From an uncultured Clostridium sp. (lineage in GTDB: Bacteria > Bacillota > Clostridia > TANB77 > CAG-508), in NCBI GenBank assembly GCA_900555075.1, contig USJO01000014.1:1-31923 (forward strand): a stretch of 31,923 bases of DNA, given 5' to 3'. Numbering within the stretch: the stretch's first letter is position 1; every line of letters starts with the position of its first letter. The position numbers and the translations under genes were made by a program. Of this stretch, positions 24,599-31,923 are shown piece by piece. The notes under the pieces are model-generated. The model was not told where the DNA came from. It was given only the letters and a program-made list of their open reading frames with translations, and made no database searches.

Positions 24599-25699
24599 TT
24601 ACTGCGTCATTTTCATTTTTAATTGCATAATAGTTCTATTAAGGATTTCTAAGTTTTTCTCTTCTAGCTGTGATTTTGCTTGGTCTAAAGTAATTTTATT
24701 TTCTACATATAATTCTGCAAGTGAATTTATTAAACTTATATTGCCTTTTCCTAAACTACTTTGTATTGCATCTTCCAATTCAGATACACTGAATTTTTCC
24801 TTTCTTATACATCCTGCAACTACATTATCTACCACCATTACTTCTGGTAATAAAACTAATTTCCCATCTGTTCCTTTTAAAAGTCTTTGTGATACTATTA
24901 ATTTCAAAAGTGAAGATAATAAATATTTAACTGATGCTTGATCTCTTATTTCGTAAAAGTTAATTATTCTATCTATTGTTTCTGCACATGATTTTGTATG
25001 TAATGTTCCTAATACTAAGTGCCCTGATTCTGCCATATCTATTGCTGCTTCCATTGTTTCTTTATCTCTTATCTCTCCTATTACTAAGATATCACAGTCT
25101 TCTCTTAATGCATTTTTTACACCATCTCTATATGTTAATACGTCTTTTCCTTCTCCAACTTCTTTTTGAACAATTAATGATTTATTTGATGTGTGTTTGA
25201 ATTCTACCGGTTTTTCTAATGAAAGTATCTTTTTATTTTCATTTTGGTTAACCTCATTTATTAATGCATTTAATGTTGTAGTTTTTCCTGAATTAGTTTT
25301 TCCTGTAACTAGAATTAATCCTTGTGGTTGGTATATCATTCTTCTTACAACATCTGGTATCCCTAAATCTTTAAATTCTGGTAACACGTTTTTGATTATT
25401 CTTAGAGTTGCAATAGGAATATCATCAGTAGAAGAAATATTGCCCCTAAACCTTATTTCTTCAAATTCATATGAAAAATCAAGTTTCTTTGTTTTGCGGT
25501 ATTCTTCATCTTTTGATACATTTCCTCTTACAAAATAATCATACATCTCATACATATCATCTATTTTAAGTACATCCTCATTTTCCATTTCAACAAGATT
25601 TCTTGCTATTCTTAGTATTGGTTTTTTACCCGCTACCAAATGAATATCTGAAGCATCTTTTTCTATTGCTTCTTTTAAGATTTTATTAATATTTATCAT
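24599..25699 (-). CDS. pilT: Type IV pilus retraction ATPase PilT
   Basis: This 366-residue hexameric motor lacks the long N-terminal domain and zinc module of PilB. The start ININKILKEAIEKDASDIHL is the classic PilT opening. Walker A TGKTNSGKTT (about 132-141) differs from the usual GPTGSGKST but keeps GxxxxGKT. An Asp box (SLEKPVEF), Walker B-type DILVIGEIRDKETMEAAIDM and His box GHLVLGTLHT follow. The AIRNLIRE-type C-terminal motif of canonical PilT is not evident, so retraction capacity is less certain. It lies between pilB (20 bases upstream) and pilC. Confidence 0.9.
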   Translation of the reverse strand: MININKILKEAIEKDASDIHLVAGKKPILRIARNLVEMENEDVLKIDDMYEMYDYFVRGNVSKDEEYRKTKKLDFSYEFEEIRFRGNISSTDDIPIATLRIIKNVLPEFKDLGIPDVVRRMIYQPQGLILVTGKTNSGKTTTLNALINEVNQNENKKILSLEKPVEFKHTSNKSLIVQKEVGEGKDVLTYRDGVKNALREDCDILVIGEIRDKETMEAAIDMAESGHLVLGTLHTKSCAETIDRIINFYEIRDQASVKYLLSSLLKLIVSQRLLKGTDGKLVLLPEVMVVDNVVAGCIRKEKFSVSELEDAIQSSLGKGNISLINSLAELYVENKITLDQAKSQLEEKNLEILNRTIMQLKMKMTQ

Positions 25700-25719
25700 T
25701 TTCTTCCCCTTATCTATAT

Positions 25720-27348
25720 TTAATATATCATAACTTTTTTGTTTATCTCCTCAAGTGTTGTTATTCCTCGTAAGACTTTATCGATTCCGTCTATTGCAAG
25801 AGGCCTATATCCTTGCTGAATAGCAAGTTGTCTTATGTCTAGAGTAGACGTTCCTTGAATAATTAACTCTTTTATTTCATCTGTTAGTGTTAATATTTCA
25901 AAAATACCTATTCTTTCATAAAAACCTGTGTTGTTACATTCTTTACATCCAACTGGACTATATGTATACTTATCTTTAAAATCAGTTTTTATATTGTATT
26001 TCTTTAGGTTGTTTTCTATTATTTCTTTTTCTTTGTCTGTGAATTCTCTCTTTGTTGCACATTTTGGACATAGTTTTCTTACCAATCTTTGTGATATAGC
26101 TGTTGCTAAAGTACTTGCTATATCATAGTTTGATATTCCCATTTTTCTTAATCTTGTTATTACCTCTAAGCTATCTATAGTATGTATTGTTGATAAAACA
26201 TAGTGACCTGTTTGTCCCGCTTGCATAGCAATTTCAGCTGTTTCTTTATCTCTTATCTCTCCAACTAGAACTATATCTGGGTCTTGTCTTAATACTGTTC
26301 TTAAAGAATCTGAGAATCTAAGTTTTTCAGATATTTCTATTTGATTTAATCCTGGTATACGGATTTCTACGGGATCTTCTATAGTAGTTATATTTATGTT
26401 TGGGCTATTTAAATAATCAATTATACTATACAGGGTTGTTGTTTTACCTTCACCAGTAGGAGCAGCTATTATTGTTATACTGTTTCTTTTATTAAGTTTT
26501 TTTCTAATTTCCTCCTCTGTTAGTTCTAAGCCTAATTCTTTTAACCCCCTAATGTTCATATTCTTCTTTAATAACCTTAAAACAAACTTTTCACCAAATA
26601 TATTCTTTTGTGAAGACACACGGATATTGTAGTCTGGATAAAGCAAAATTCTACCATCTTGAGATTCTTGCTTTTCTTGGAACATATTTGATATTGCTTT
26701 TAGTCTTCCTATTATTTGTGGCTGTTTTTCTTTTTTGATTTCTGTTGCTTTAGCTAATTCACCATCAATTCTATATCTTACAATAATAGAATCTTCCTGT
26801 GGCTCTATATGAATATCACTTGCTCTTTTTCTCATTGCTGTTTTGATAATGCTATCCACCAAAGTTGTAGCATCTTCTCCTACATCAATGTTTTCTGAAT
26901 CGGTTCCTTCTAAGGCATTTAAAACAGACTTAATATTCTTCTCAAAGGTTACATATTTGTCCATTACATAACCTTTATTTAATAGTATTAATCTAACTGC
27001 TTCTGTTGCTGCTTTACTATTGCTGTCAGAAAAGCATACTTTTATTTTATCTCCATTTATTTCAAAAGGAATAGCCATATATTTTTTAGCCATATCTAAC
27101 GAAATATATTTTTTTACATCCAATTTAACATTCGCTAGGGAAAAAATCATTGTTTTTTCATTAAGTATTTCTCCTAATACTTGCAAAATAATATATTGAT
27201 CACACATGTTTAAAATGTTTAGAATCTCTAATATTTTTTTGCCTGGATTACGTCTTTGGTATTCAAGTACCTTATCTATGTCTGCTTGTGTTAGTATTCC
27301 TCTTTTAACTAATTCAATTCCAATTGGTCCTTTCGTTCTTGCATCCAT
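25720..27348 (-). CDS. pilB: Type IV pilus assembly ATPase PilB
   Basis: This 542-residue extension motor has an N-terminal MshEN-type domain (about 5-145) with IGIELVKRGILTQADIDKVL. N2 domain: RASDIHIEPQEDSIIVRYRI. Walker A AAPTGEGKTT at 295-304, Asp box TTIEDPVEIRIPGLNQIEIS, Walker B DPDIVLVGEIRD at 356-367 and His box GHYVLSTIHT follow. Four zinc-ligand cysteines are CPKC and CKEC (with about 45 residues between), and the end has the usual RQLAIQQGYRPLAIDGIDKV. It powers pilin polymerisation through PilC. Confidence 0.95.
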   Translation of the reverse strand: MDARTKGPIGIELVKRGILTQADIDKVLEYQRRNPGKKILEILNILNMCDQYIILQVLGEILNEKTMIFSLANVKLDVKKYISLDMAKKYMAIPFEINGDKIKVCFSDSNSKAATEAVRLILLNKGYVMDKYVTFEKNIKSVLNALEGTDSENIDVGEDATTLVDSIIKTAMRKRASDIHIEPQEDSIIVRYRIDGELAKATEIKKEKQPQIIGRLKAISNMFQEKQESQDGRILLYPDYNIRVSSQKNIFGEKFVLRLLKKNMNIRGLKELGLELTEEEIRKKLNKRNSITIIAAPTGEGKTTTLYSIIDYLNSPNINITTIEDPVEIRIPGLNQIEISEKLRFSDSLRTVLRQDPDIVLVGEIRDKETAEIAMQAGQTGHYVLSTIHTIDSLEVITRLRKMGISNYDIASTLATAISQRLVRKLCPKCATKREFTDKEKEIIENNLKKYNIKTDFKDKYTYSPVGCKECNNTGFYERIGIFEILTLTDEIKELIIQGTSTLDIRQLAIQQGYRPLAIDGIDKVLRGITTLEEINKKVMIY

Positions 27349-27442
27349 ATTCCAGTCTCCTTTCGTTATATATTATATTATAATATATTTTTTATTGTTT
27401 GAAAATATTTTTATTGAATTTCCATATATTACAAGTTACTAT

Positions 27443-27925
27443 TTACTGTGTAAGCATTTCTTCAATCTCTTCGTCTTTTGCCTTTTTGACTTTAGATGCT
27501 TCCATTGAATAGTGTTTATTTTCTATGGTATTATCTACTATTACTGTAACTATTTTTATAAAATCTAATTTGTCTTGGTTGCCTTCGGTTTGGTTGTATC
27601 GTGTTACATTGATTTGCACTTTACATTTTGTTGATAGTGAATCTAATGAGGTTCCAGCACTTACAGACTTCTTATTTTGACTATTAACATATTCTATTAG
27701 TTTTTCTTCTGTTACCTCAGAGTATGGAAGAGATTCTACATATTCAAATATTTTAGTTACAACTTCTGTAGTGAAACTATTTTGTTTGATTTTTATCTTT
27801 TCTCGCGTTATACTCGTAATTAGTGAAATAATAAATCCAGAGAATAAAAGTATTATCAAAATTGCAATAATTGCATCTGATGCCATTATTCCATTATCAT
27901 TATTAGCTTTTTTCCTTTTTAACAT
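27443..27925 (-). CDS. Minor pilin-like protein (class III/PilV-like)
   Basis: This 160-residue protein has a short basic leader MLKRKKANNDNG, likely cleaved after Gly12. A hydrophobic helix follows (IMASDAIIAILIILLFSGFI) and then a soluble domain. The +5 position of the mature form is Asp17 rather than Glu, a conservative change. The soluble part has VQINVTRYNQTEGNQDK and KIVTVIVDNTIENKHYS, a beta pattern as in minor pilins. The start follows AAGGAAAG. Its position between the PilD-like gene and pilB supports a role in pilus initiation or at the tip (inference). Confidence 0.75.
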   Translation of the reverse strand: MLKRKKANNDNGIMASDAIIAILIILLFSGFIISLITSITREKIKIKQNSFTTEVVTKIFEYVESLPYSEVTEEKLIEYVNSQNKKSVSAGTSLDSLSTKCKVQINVTRYNQTEGNQDKLDFIKIVTVIVDNTIENKHYSMEASKVKKAKDEEIEEMLTQ

Positions 27926-27959
27926 ACTTTCCTTCCTTACAACATTTTTTTTGTTTTCA

Positions 27960-28574
27960 TTATACTACTAAAATCATTTCCATAATTCCCATTAGCATAA
28001 ACAATAAAAACATAATCTCTTTTATATGTTTGTTTATTTTTTTACTATTGTTTAATACTGCCATTAATAATAAACATAATGTGTATATAATATATCTATA
28101 TATACTAGTGTTCAATATGTATAGATATATCATATAAATTGTTTCTGTTATAATTCCAAAATTGAACACTGATTTTTGTATTTTTTTATGTTCTTTAAAA
28201 ATACCAATTGTAATAAATACTGTGCTAAAAAATAATGTTCCAAATATTAAAGTTGCTATTTTTGTATATTCAATATTAAAGACATCTATATTAAGCCAAA
28301 TTCCAAATAATAAGAATGCTATTCCTGATGATATTTCTAGTATAAGATACCTTGGTCTTATTTTATTTTCACAATATCTACATTTTCCTCCCAAAAATAT
28401 ATAACTTAATACTGGTATTAAATCTAAAAAATTTAGCCTATGCTTACATTTCGGACAATATGATCTTGTATGAGTTATATTCTGTTTTAAAGGGATTCTA
28501 TATACTGCTAGAGTATAGAAACTTCCTAAAACTGTACCTAATGCAAACATAAAAAAGTAAATTATGGTATTCAA
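27960..28574 (-). CDS. Prepilin peptidase-like protein (PilD family) lacking catalytic aspartates
   Basis: The best start is TTG 28574, with AAGGAG seven bases upstream. It gives a PilD-like opening MNTIIYFFMFALGTVLGSFY and 204 residues. ATG codons upstream (28602-28610, 28721) either lack a ribosome site or overlap the pilin gene. The N-terminal cytoplasmic domain is canonical: SYCPKCKHRLNFLDLIPVLS and GGKCRYCENKIRPRY with Cys40, 43, 65 and 68. Five helices follow. In the family, the first catalytic Asp lies in an IDL-H--IPD motif and the second in GxGD. Here the equivalent of the first is GIFKEHKKI, and no GxGD exists. The length is below the usual ~250. The N-methylation part might survive; peptidase activity looks lost. 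Confidence 0.8.
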   Translation of the reverse strand: MNTIIYFFMFALGTVLGSFYTLAVYRIPLKQNITHTRSYCPKCKHRLNFLDLIPVLSYIFLGGKCRYCENKIRPRYLILEISSGIAFLLFGIWLNIDVFNIEYTKIATLIFGTLFFSTVFITIGIFKEHKKIQKSVFNFGIITETIYMIYLYILNTSIYRYIIYTLCLLLMAVLNNSKKINKHIKEIMFLLFMLMGIMEMILVV

Positions 28575-28656
28575 TTTCTTCTCCTTCTTTATAGAATTAG
28601 ACATATACATATTAAAAATGCATATGCCTAAATCTTTTCGTCTAATTTCTGCATAA

Positions 28657-28911
28657 TTATGTTGTTGGTTTTGATGCTTCATAATCATTAACATAGTCTT
28701 GTATATTATTATGAGTTGCATTTTTTATAATATTGTCTGTTCCTATTGTGTTTAATTTATCATCAGCATTTTTATATCCATTTGCTGCTTTTTCGGCTTG
28801 TCCTATTAGGTTAGAATTTACAACTACTGCTACAGTAACTGCAACTAATATTAACATAACAATAATTGTTATAATTAAAGCTACTAATGTAATACCTTTT
28901 TGTTCTTTCAT
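28657..28911 (-). CDS. Type IV pilin-like major or minor subunit
   Basis: This 84-residue prepilin is MKEQKG followed by ITLVALIITIIVMLILVAVT, a class III signal with cleavage after Gly6 and the helix that packs in the pilus core. Position +5 is Ala rather than Glu, as in many clostridial prepilin-like proteins. The remaining ~50 residues are hydrophilic (AEKAANGYKNADDKLNTIGT) and end in SKPTT. The start is ATG 28911 behind AGGGGGTG; a GTG nine bases upstream is less likely. The globular part is short for a main pilin, so it may be a minor subunit, or the major pilin may be encoded elsewhere. Confidence 0.82.
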   Translation of the reverse strand: MKEQKGITLVALIITIIVMLILVAVTVAVVVNSNLIGQAEKAANGYKNADDKLNTIGTDNIIKNATHNNIQDYVNDYEASKPTT

Positions 28912-28975
28912 TAAATTCACCCCCTCTTTTTTTGTAATTTTTTGTATATATTTAACTAAATAAATATTACCTGAA

Positions 28976-29383
28976 TTATTTTACATTGTTAAAATACTGT
29001 CCTTGTGTTGTGTTTCCTGAACTGCCTGAACTTGTATTTTTATTTTCTTCTGTTCCTTTGCTACTTGTATTTGTGTCTACTGATTGTGAGGTGACTTTTT
29101 CAAATGGGTTTGGTTTTCCTTTTTCATAAGCTTTTGATTGTTGATATACTTTTAGGTCACTAGCATCTATATAATATGTTTTTATTATGTTTTGTACTTC
29201 TGAAGCTTTTATTGTTTCATCTAGTTCTTCTTGAATATCTGCCGATAAGCGGTATTCCGCAACTGCGGTAGGTATTGTTTTTGTAGATGGTCTATAATCA
29301 TAAAACATAACACCTAGAACTAACAATATTGCAAGGATTAAAAGTATTATGATAAAGATTTCTTTAATTACTGATTTAACCAT
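28976..29383 (-). CDS. Membrane-anchored pilus operon protein, PilP-like by position
   Basis: This 135-residue protein has one N-terminal membrane helix (about 8-28, IFIIILLILAILLVLGVMFY). A short region follows with DYRPSTKTIPTAVAEYRLSA and a helical part (DIQEELDETIKASEVQNIIK). It ends in a Ser/Thr/Asn/Gly-rich, probably disordered tail (SGSSGNTTQGQYFNNVK). It has no lipobox and no HQ-like PilP signature, so the PilP label rests on gene order only (after pilO). It starts 11 bases after the pilO stop. Confidence 0.65.
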   Translation of the reverse strand: MVKSVIKEIFIIILLILAILLVLGVMFYDYRPSTKTIPTAVAEYRLSADIQEELDETIKASEVQNIIKTYYIDASDLKVYQQSKAYEKGKPNPFEKVTSQSVDTNTSSKGTEENKNTSSGSSGNTTQGQYFNNVK

Positions 29384-29394
29384 TTTTAATCTCC

Positions 29395-30051
29395 TTAATC
29401 AAAATTTATTCCAACATCCTCTATTGTAAATGTTGTTTTCAACTTACTAGCATCAACCACTATTATTTTTGTTTCTTTTTCATTTCCTTGTGAAGAATTA
29501 TTCGTATTTGTTGTGGATGTGCTAGAAGACATCGGTTGTATTTTAAAGTTTAGAACTTTAAATCCTAGTGTATCATCCTTTTCAATGTCGTATAAAAAAT
29601 CTGTTATTCCTATATATTCACCACTTAGTGTAACATCTAAGTCGTATTTTCCTTTACCACTAGAAGCTTCTTTTATATCTAGTTTTAATTCTATTCCTTC
29701 CTTTTTTGCATAATTTTCTAATACTATCCATAGCCTTTCAATTTTATATTCCTTTGTTGGTACTACTCCTAATTCTACATTTTCAGCAATATATGCTGTT
29801 TTAGATTTGTATTTTTCCTTTGTTACCTTTAGATTTTTAATTGATTTTTCAAGTTCTTCAATACTTTGTGGGTATTCTGAATCGTTTTTTTGCTTTGCTG
29901 TAGCAATTTTAGCATTTAAGTTGTTACTTGATGTCTCGATATTTTTTAAGTTTTTGCTTGCCCATTTAGATATTGTTATGTTTTTAAAAATCAAACTATA
30001 GGTTAATAAAATTAATAGTACTAGTAAAATTGATATCAGTATCTTTCTCAT
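29395..30051 (-). CDS. pilO: Type IV pilus alignment protein PilO
   Basis: This 218-residue bitopic protein has helix 5-23 (LISILLVLLILLTYSLIF), a coiled-coil stretch (about 33-90), then a ferredoxin-like domain: ERLWIVLENYAKKEGIELKL, YDLDVTLSGEYIGITDFLYD, and a C-terminal strand TTFTIEDVGINFD. The YIGITDFLYDIE segment matches the F-Y-xI pattern of PilO/GspM. A Ser/Thr/Asn-rich insertion (about 172-188) interrupts the last part. It follows the pilM-pilN gene by 15 bases, as expected of the PilMNO complex. Confidence 0.85.
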   Translation of the reverse strand: MRKILISILLVLLILLTYSLIFKNITISKWASKNLKNIETSSNNLNAKIATAKQKNDSEYPQSIEELEKSIKNLKVTKEKYKSKTAYIAENVELGVVPTKEYKIERLWIVLENYAKKEGIELKLDIKEASSGKGKYDLDVTLSGEYIGITDFLYDIEKDDTLGFKVLNFKIQPMSSSTSTTNTNNSSQGNEKETKIIVVDASKLKTTFTIEDVGINFD

Positions 30052-30066
30052 TTTATCTCCTTCACA

Positions 30067-31710
30067 TTAATATGGTAATTGACCTGTTATTATTATATCT
30101 ATTGAACCGTCGTCTTGCTTTACACCTTTTGTTGTTGTAATATTTGTTAATATTCCCTCTTCATCTAATGCTGCTTTAAAGTATCCTAATTGATCATACT
30201 TGTCTGAACGTGCTGTTATCGTAATATTTTTTCCTGATGAATTTTCAATTGATAATAATTGTACTCCCTTTGGAATATTAAACATTACTTTAGTTAAAAA
30301 GTTTGGAATTGCATTTTTGCTTGAATATCCATCACTTACTCTTGTGTTTGCTTCATCAATTTTGTCTATCATATTTTGATATTCTGTTGTCCTTGTGTTA
30401 ATAAGTGTAGAATATTGCTGTACTTTAGCTATTTGAGCATCTGTTTCTGCTATTACTTTGTCTGCTAACTTTGTCTTTTCATTTATCTTTTGTGTTAATG
30501 CTTCTGTAGAACCAATGTACAAAATAATAATTAATAAAAGCGTAGTCATTAACCTTAATAGCATTTTGTCTGTCATGTCTAGTTCTGAGTGCATTGCATC
30601 TTTAAAAGAAACTTTTTGTCGTTTTGTTTTTTTAGATTTAAATATATTGTTTCCTTTTCCTAAATCACTATTTAGTATTCCCCAAATTGCTTGCAATGTA
30701 TTTTTTGAATCGTTAAAATTTGTTGCTTGATTCTTTATGTCAAGTCCTTGTATTGCCAAAGAAATTGCTGAATTTACTTCCATGTAATCTTTGATGTTTA
30801 TTTTTACATTAGTTTTTTCAATGAAATCTGGCACTAGTATTTCGCATTTTTTATCAATAAAGCTTTCTTGGAACAGTAAGTCTATATTGTTTATTATAAG
30901 CCCCATTCCTGTTATATATATGTTGTTTATATCCAGTTCACTATTTGCAACATTTTCTTTTACTTTTTCTATTATTTCTAATAATGATGTTATTATCTCG
31001 TCTAAATATTCATTTCCTTCTATTTTTAAATTTTGTCCTGTTTTTGTGTAAACAGTAGTATTTTTACAAATTTCGTATGCTCTTTGTGTTGAACTTTCTC
31101 TCTCAGCTATACCTTTTAATATTTTGCCCATTCCTTGTTCTATTTTATCTATTTTATATACTTTTCCATTGACGATTGTGGTAATTTCCGTTTCATTTTC
31201 AATGTTGACTATAATGCTGTTATCTTGCATTGCTACCTTATTCAAGTTTGAAACAATTGTAGCTATAGGAAATAAGTATTTTGTTTTATATTTATCTAAT
31301 AGCTGTAGTCTTTCTACAATATTTACTTTGTCTAGATAAGCATATATAATTCTTGCTTTATCTCTGTCTTCTAAATTAATTGTTTTTAAATATCTGTATT
31401 CTATAGTGTTTTTATTTTTGTTGTTATTATTGCAGAAGAATTCAAATTCTGTTTCGATTGTTTTTTCCAAGTCTTGTGGTTTTAGCAGGCTAAACACATT
31501 AGAATATGTATAATGTTCTTTTCCAATATTAATACTAATTGGTATTTGAAAGCTGTATGTTTCTTCTACGATTTGGTCTAATACCTTTTCTATATCAGTA
31601 TCATAGAACTTTACACCATATGCCTCAACTTTAAATTTGTTATGATCTTTAGATACTTTAGCATATTTAATTAATTCGTCCTCTATATATATTCCTAGGC
31701 AACTTGGCAT
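30067..31710 (-). CDS. PilM-PilN fusion, type IV pilus assembly platform
   Basis: This 547-residue protein carries two normally separate functions. Residues 1-330 are a PilM-type actin-like ATPase: PSCLGIYIEDELIKYAKVSK, SIIVNIENETEITTIVNGKV, ITSLLEIIEKVKENVANSEL, IYITGMGLIINNIDLLFQES, and VNSAISLAIQG. A linker follows, then a membrane helix at about 386-405 (RLMTTLLLIIILYIGSTEAL), a coiled coil (about 406-450) and a PilN-like domain (NAIPNFLTKVMFNIPKGVQL, LLSIENSSGKNITITARSDK, and a terminal DIIITGQLPY). In most bacteria PilM binds a short N-terminal peptide of PilN; fusion hard-wires the pair. The start follows AAGGAG. It is the first gene of the operon. Confidence 0.88.
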   Translation of the reverse strand: MPSCLGIYIEDELIKYAKVSKDHNKFKVEAYGVKFYDTDIEKVLDQIVEETYSFQIPISINIGKEHYTYSNVFSLLKPQDLEKTIETEFEFFCNNNNKNKNTIEYRYLKTINLEDRDKARIIYAYLDKVNIVERLQLLDKYKTKYLFPIATIVSNLNKVAMQDNSIIVNIENETEITTIVNGKVYKIDKIEQGMGKILKGIAERESSTQRAYEICKNTTVYTKTGQNLKIEGNEYLDEIITSLLEIIEKVKENVANSELDINNIYITGMGLIINNIDLLFQESFIDKKCEILVPDFIEKTNVKINIKDYMEVNSAISLAIQGLDIKNQATNFNDSKNTLQAIWGILNSDLGKGNNIFKSKKTKRQKVSFKDAMHSELDMTDKMLLRLMTTLLLIIILYIGSTEALTQKINEKTKLADKVIAETDAQIAKVQQYSTLINTRTTEYQNMIDKIDEANTRVSDGYSSKNAIPNFLTKVMFNIPKGVQLLSIENSSGKNITITARSDKYDQLGYFKAALDEEGILTNITTTKGVKQDDGSIDIIITGQLPY

Positions 31711-31749
31711 TTCTTTCTCTCCTTAGTTTTTTTAATTTCCTTTAATTCC

Positions 31750-31777
31750 ATTTTAAACTATTTTTTGACATAGTCAA
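31750..31777 (-). promoter_or_regulatory. Promoter of the type IV pilus operon
   Basis: Minus strand: -35 TTGACT (31777-31772), 16-base spacer, -10 TAAAAT (31755-31750), about 40 bases before the pilM-pilN start. The -35 is one arm of a palindrome TTGAC-TAT-GTCAA (31765-31777). Confidence 0.65.
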
Positions 31778-31780
31778 TAC

Positions 31781-31790
31781 TTTTGTCGAA
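31781..31790 (+). promoter_or_regulatory. Spo0A-box-like site next to the pilus promoter
   Basis: The plus strand reads TTTTGTCGAA, containing the full TTTGTCGAA form of the Bacillus 0A box. It is four bases upstream of the pilus -35, a position from which Spo0A could act. Match by eye only. Confidence 0.45.
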
Positions 31791-31792
31791 AA

Positions 31793-31825
31793 TGTAATAT
31801 AATTGTAATATTTTTGCAACATTTA
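31793..31825. repeat. Three 11-bp direct repeats upstream of the pilus promoter
   Basis: Units TGTAATATAAT, TGTAATATTTT, TGCAACATTTA are end to end. The first two share eight leading bases exactly; the third differs at TGC and AAC. An 11-bp period is typical of OmpR/PhoB-type response-regulator sites. The remaining sequence to the window end (31826-31923) holds no gene that I can support. Confidence 0.5.
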
Positions 31826-31923
31826 CTTTTTTATTGAAAATCTTATGATTATTTTGTGATAAAATCCTATTGTTTATTTTAGGAAAATGTCCCAAATTCA
31901 TCATCTATATTTTAATAATTTTT

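Overview
The window is AT-rich chromosomal DNA from a spore-forming-lineage Clostridia-type Bacillota. The evidence is strong AGGAGG ribosome binding sites, sigma-A-like promoters, SpoIVA, LexA, a PrkC/PrpC pair with PASTA repeats, DUF5665, UPF0182 and a Gram-positive type IV pilus operon. The species cannot be named from sequence alone. No rRNA, tRNA, CRISPR array or transposase gene was seen.

Layout. (1) 1-3385, minus strand: an accessory-looking ABC cassette made of an ATPase, a small secreted protein and an FtsX-type permease cut by the window edge. The small gene is about 50% G+C in an AT-rich setting and carries a +1 frameshift. A 46-bp element containing a terminator hairpin occurs twice, just ahead of the ATPase and just ahead of the permease. 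(2) 3446-6800: a structured repeat, a spoIVA with an abnormal C-terminus, an unrecognised 48-residue gene, and lexA, which is divergent from a plus-strand endonuclease/exonuclease/phosphatase-family gene. (3) 6811-13961: smc (minus), then plus-strand genes for an XRE regulator, an NfeD/stomatin pair, and a secreted-then-membrane bactofilin-like protein. (4) 14263-23101, minus strand: rpe, and a probable operon rlmN-prpC-prkC-ftsY-UPF0182-DUF5665. Three of these six genes (rlmN, prpC, UPF0182) carry what looks like a single extra base. A second copy of the structured repeat sits between prkC and ftsY. (5) 23225-31825, minus strand: a nine-gene type IV pilus operon (pilM-pilN fusion, pilO, a PilP-like gene, pilin, PilD-like, minor pilin, pilB, pilT, pilC). 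It starts from one promoter that carries a Spo0A-box-like site and three 11-bp direct repeats.

How the genes fit together. PrkC and PrpC form a kinase/phosphatase pair sensing cell wall. RlmN modifies rRNA/tRNA, FtsY targets membrane proteins, and SMC compacts chromosomes. The pilus operon supplies the inner-membrane platform, both motor ATPases and two pilin-like subunits. Its prepilin-peptidase homologue lacks the catalytic aspartates, so processing probably depends on another enzyme.

The most unusual items are the covarying structured repeat (3446-3560 and 19163-19310), the ABC/small-protein cassette with duplicated leader terminators and phased 10-bp repeats, the PilM-PilN fusion with a degenerate PilD, and the set of four +1 frameshifts. 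The frameshifts must be separated from sequencing error before being given biological meaning. All family names come from recognition of motifs by eye; no database search was run.
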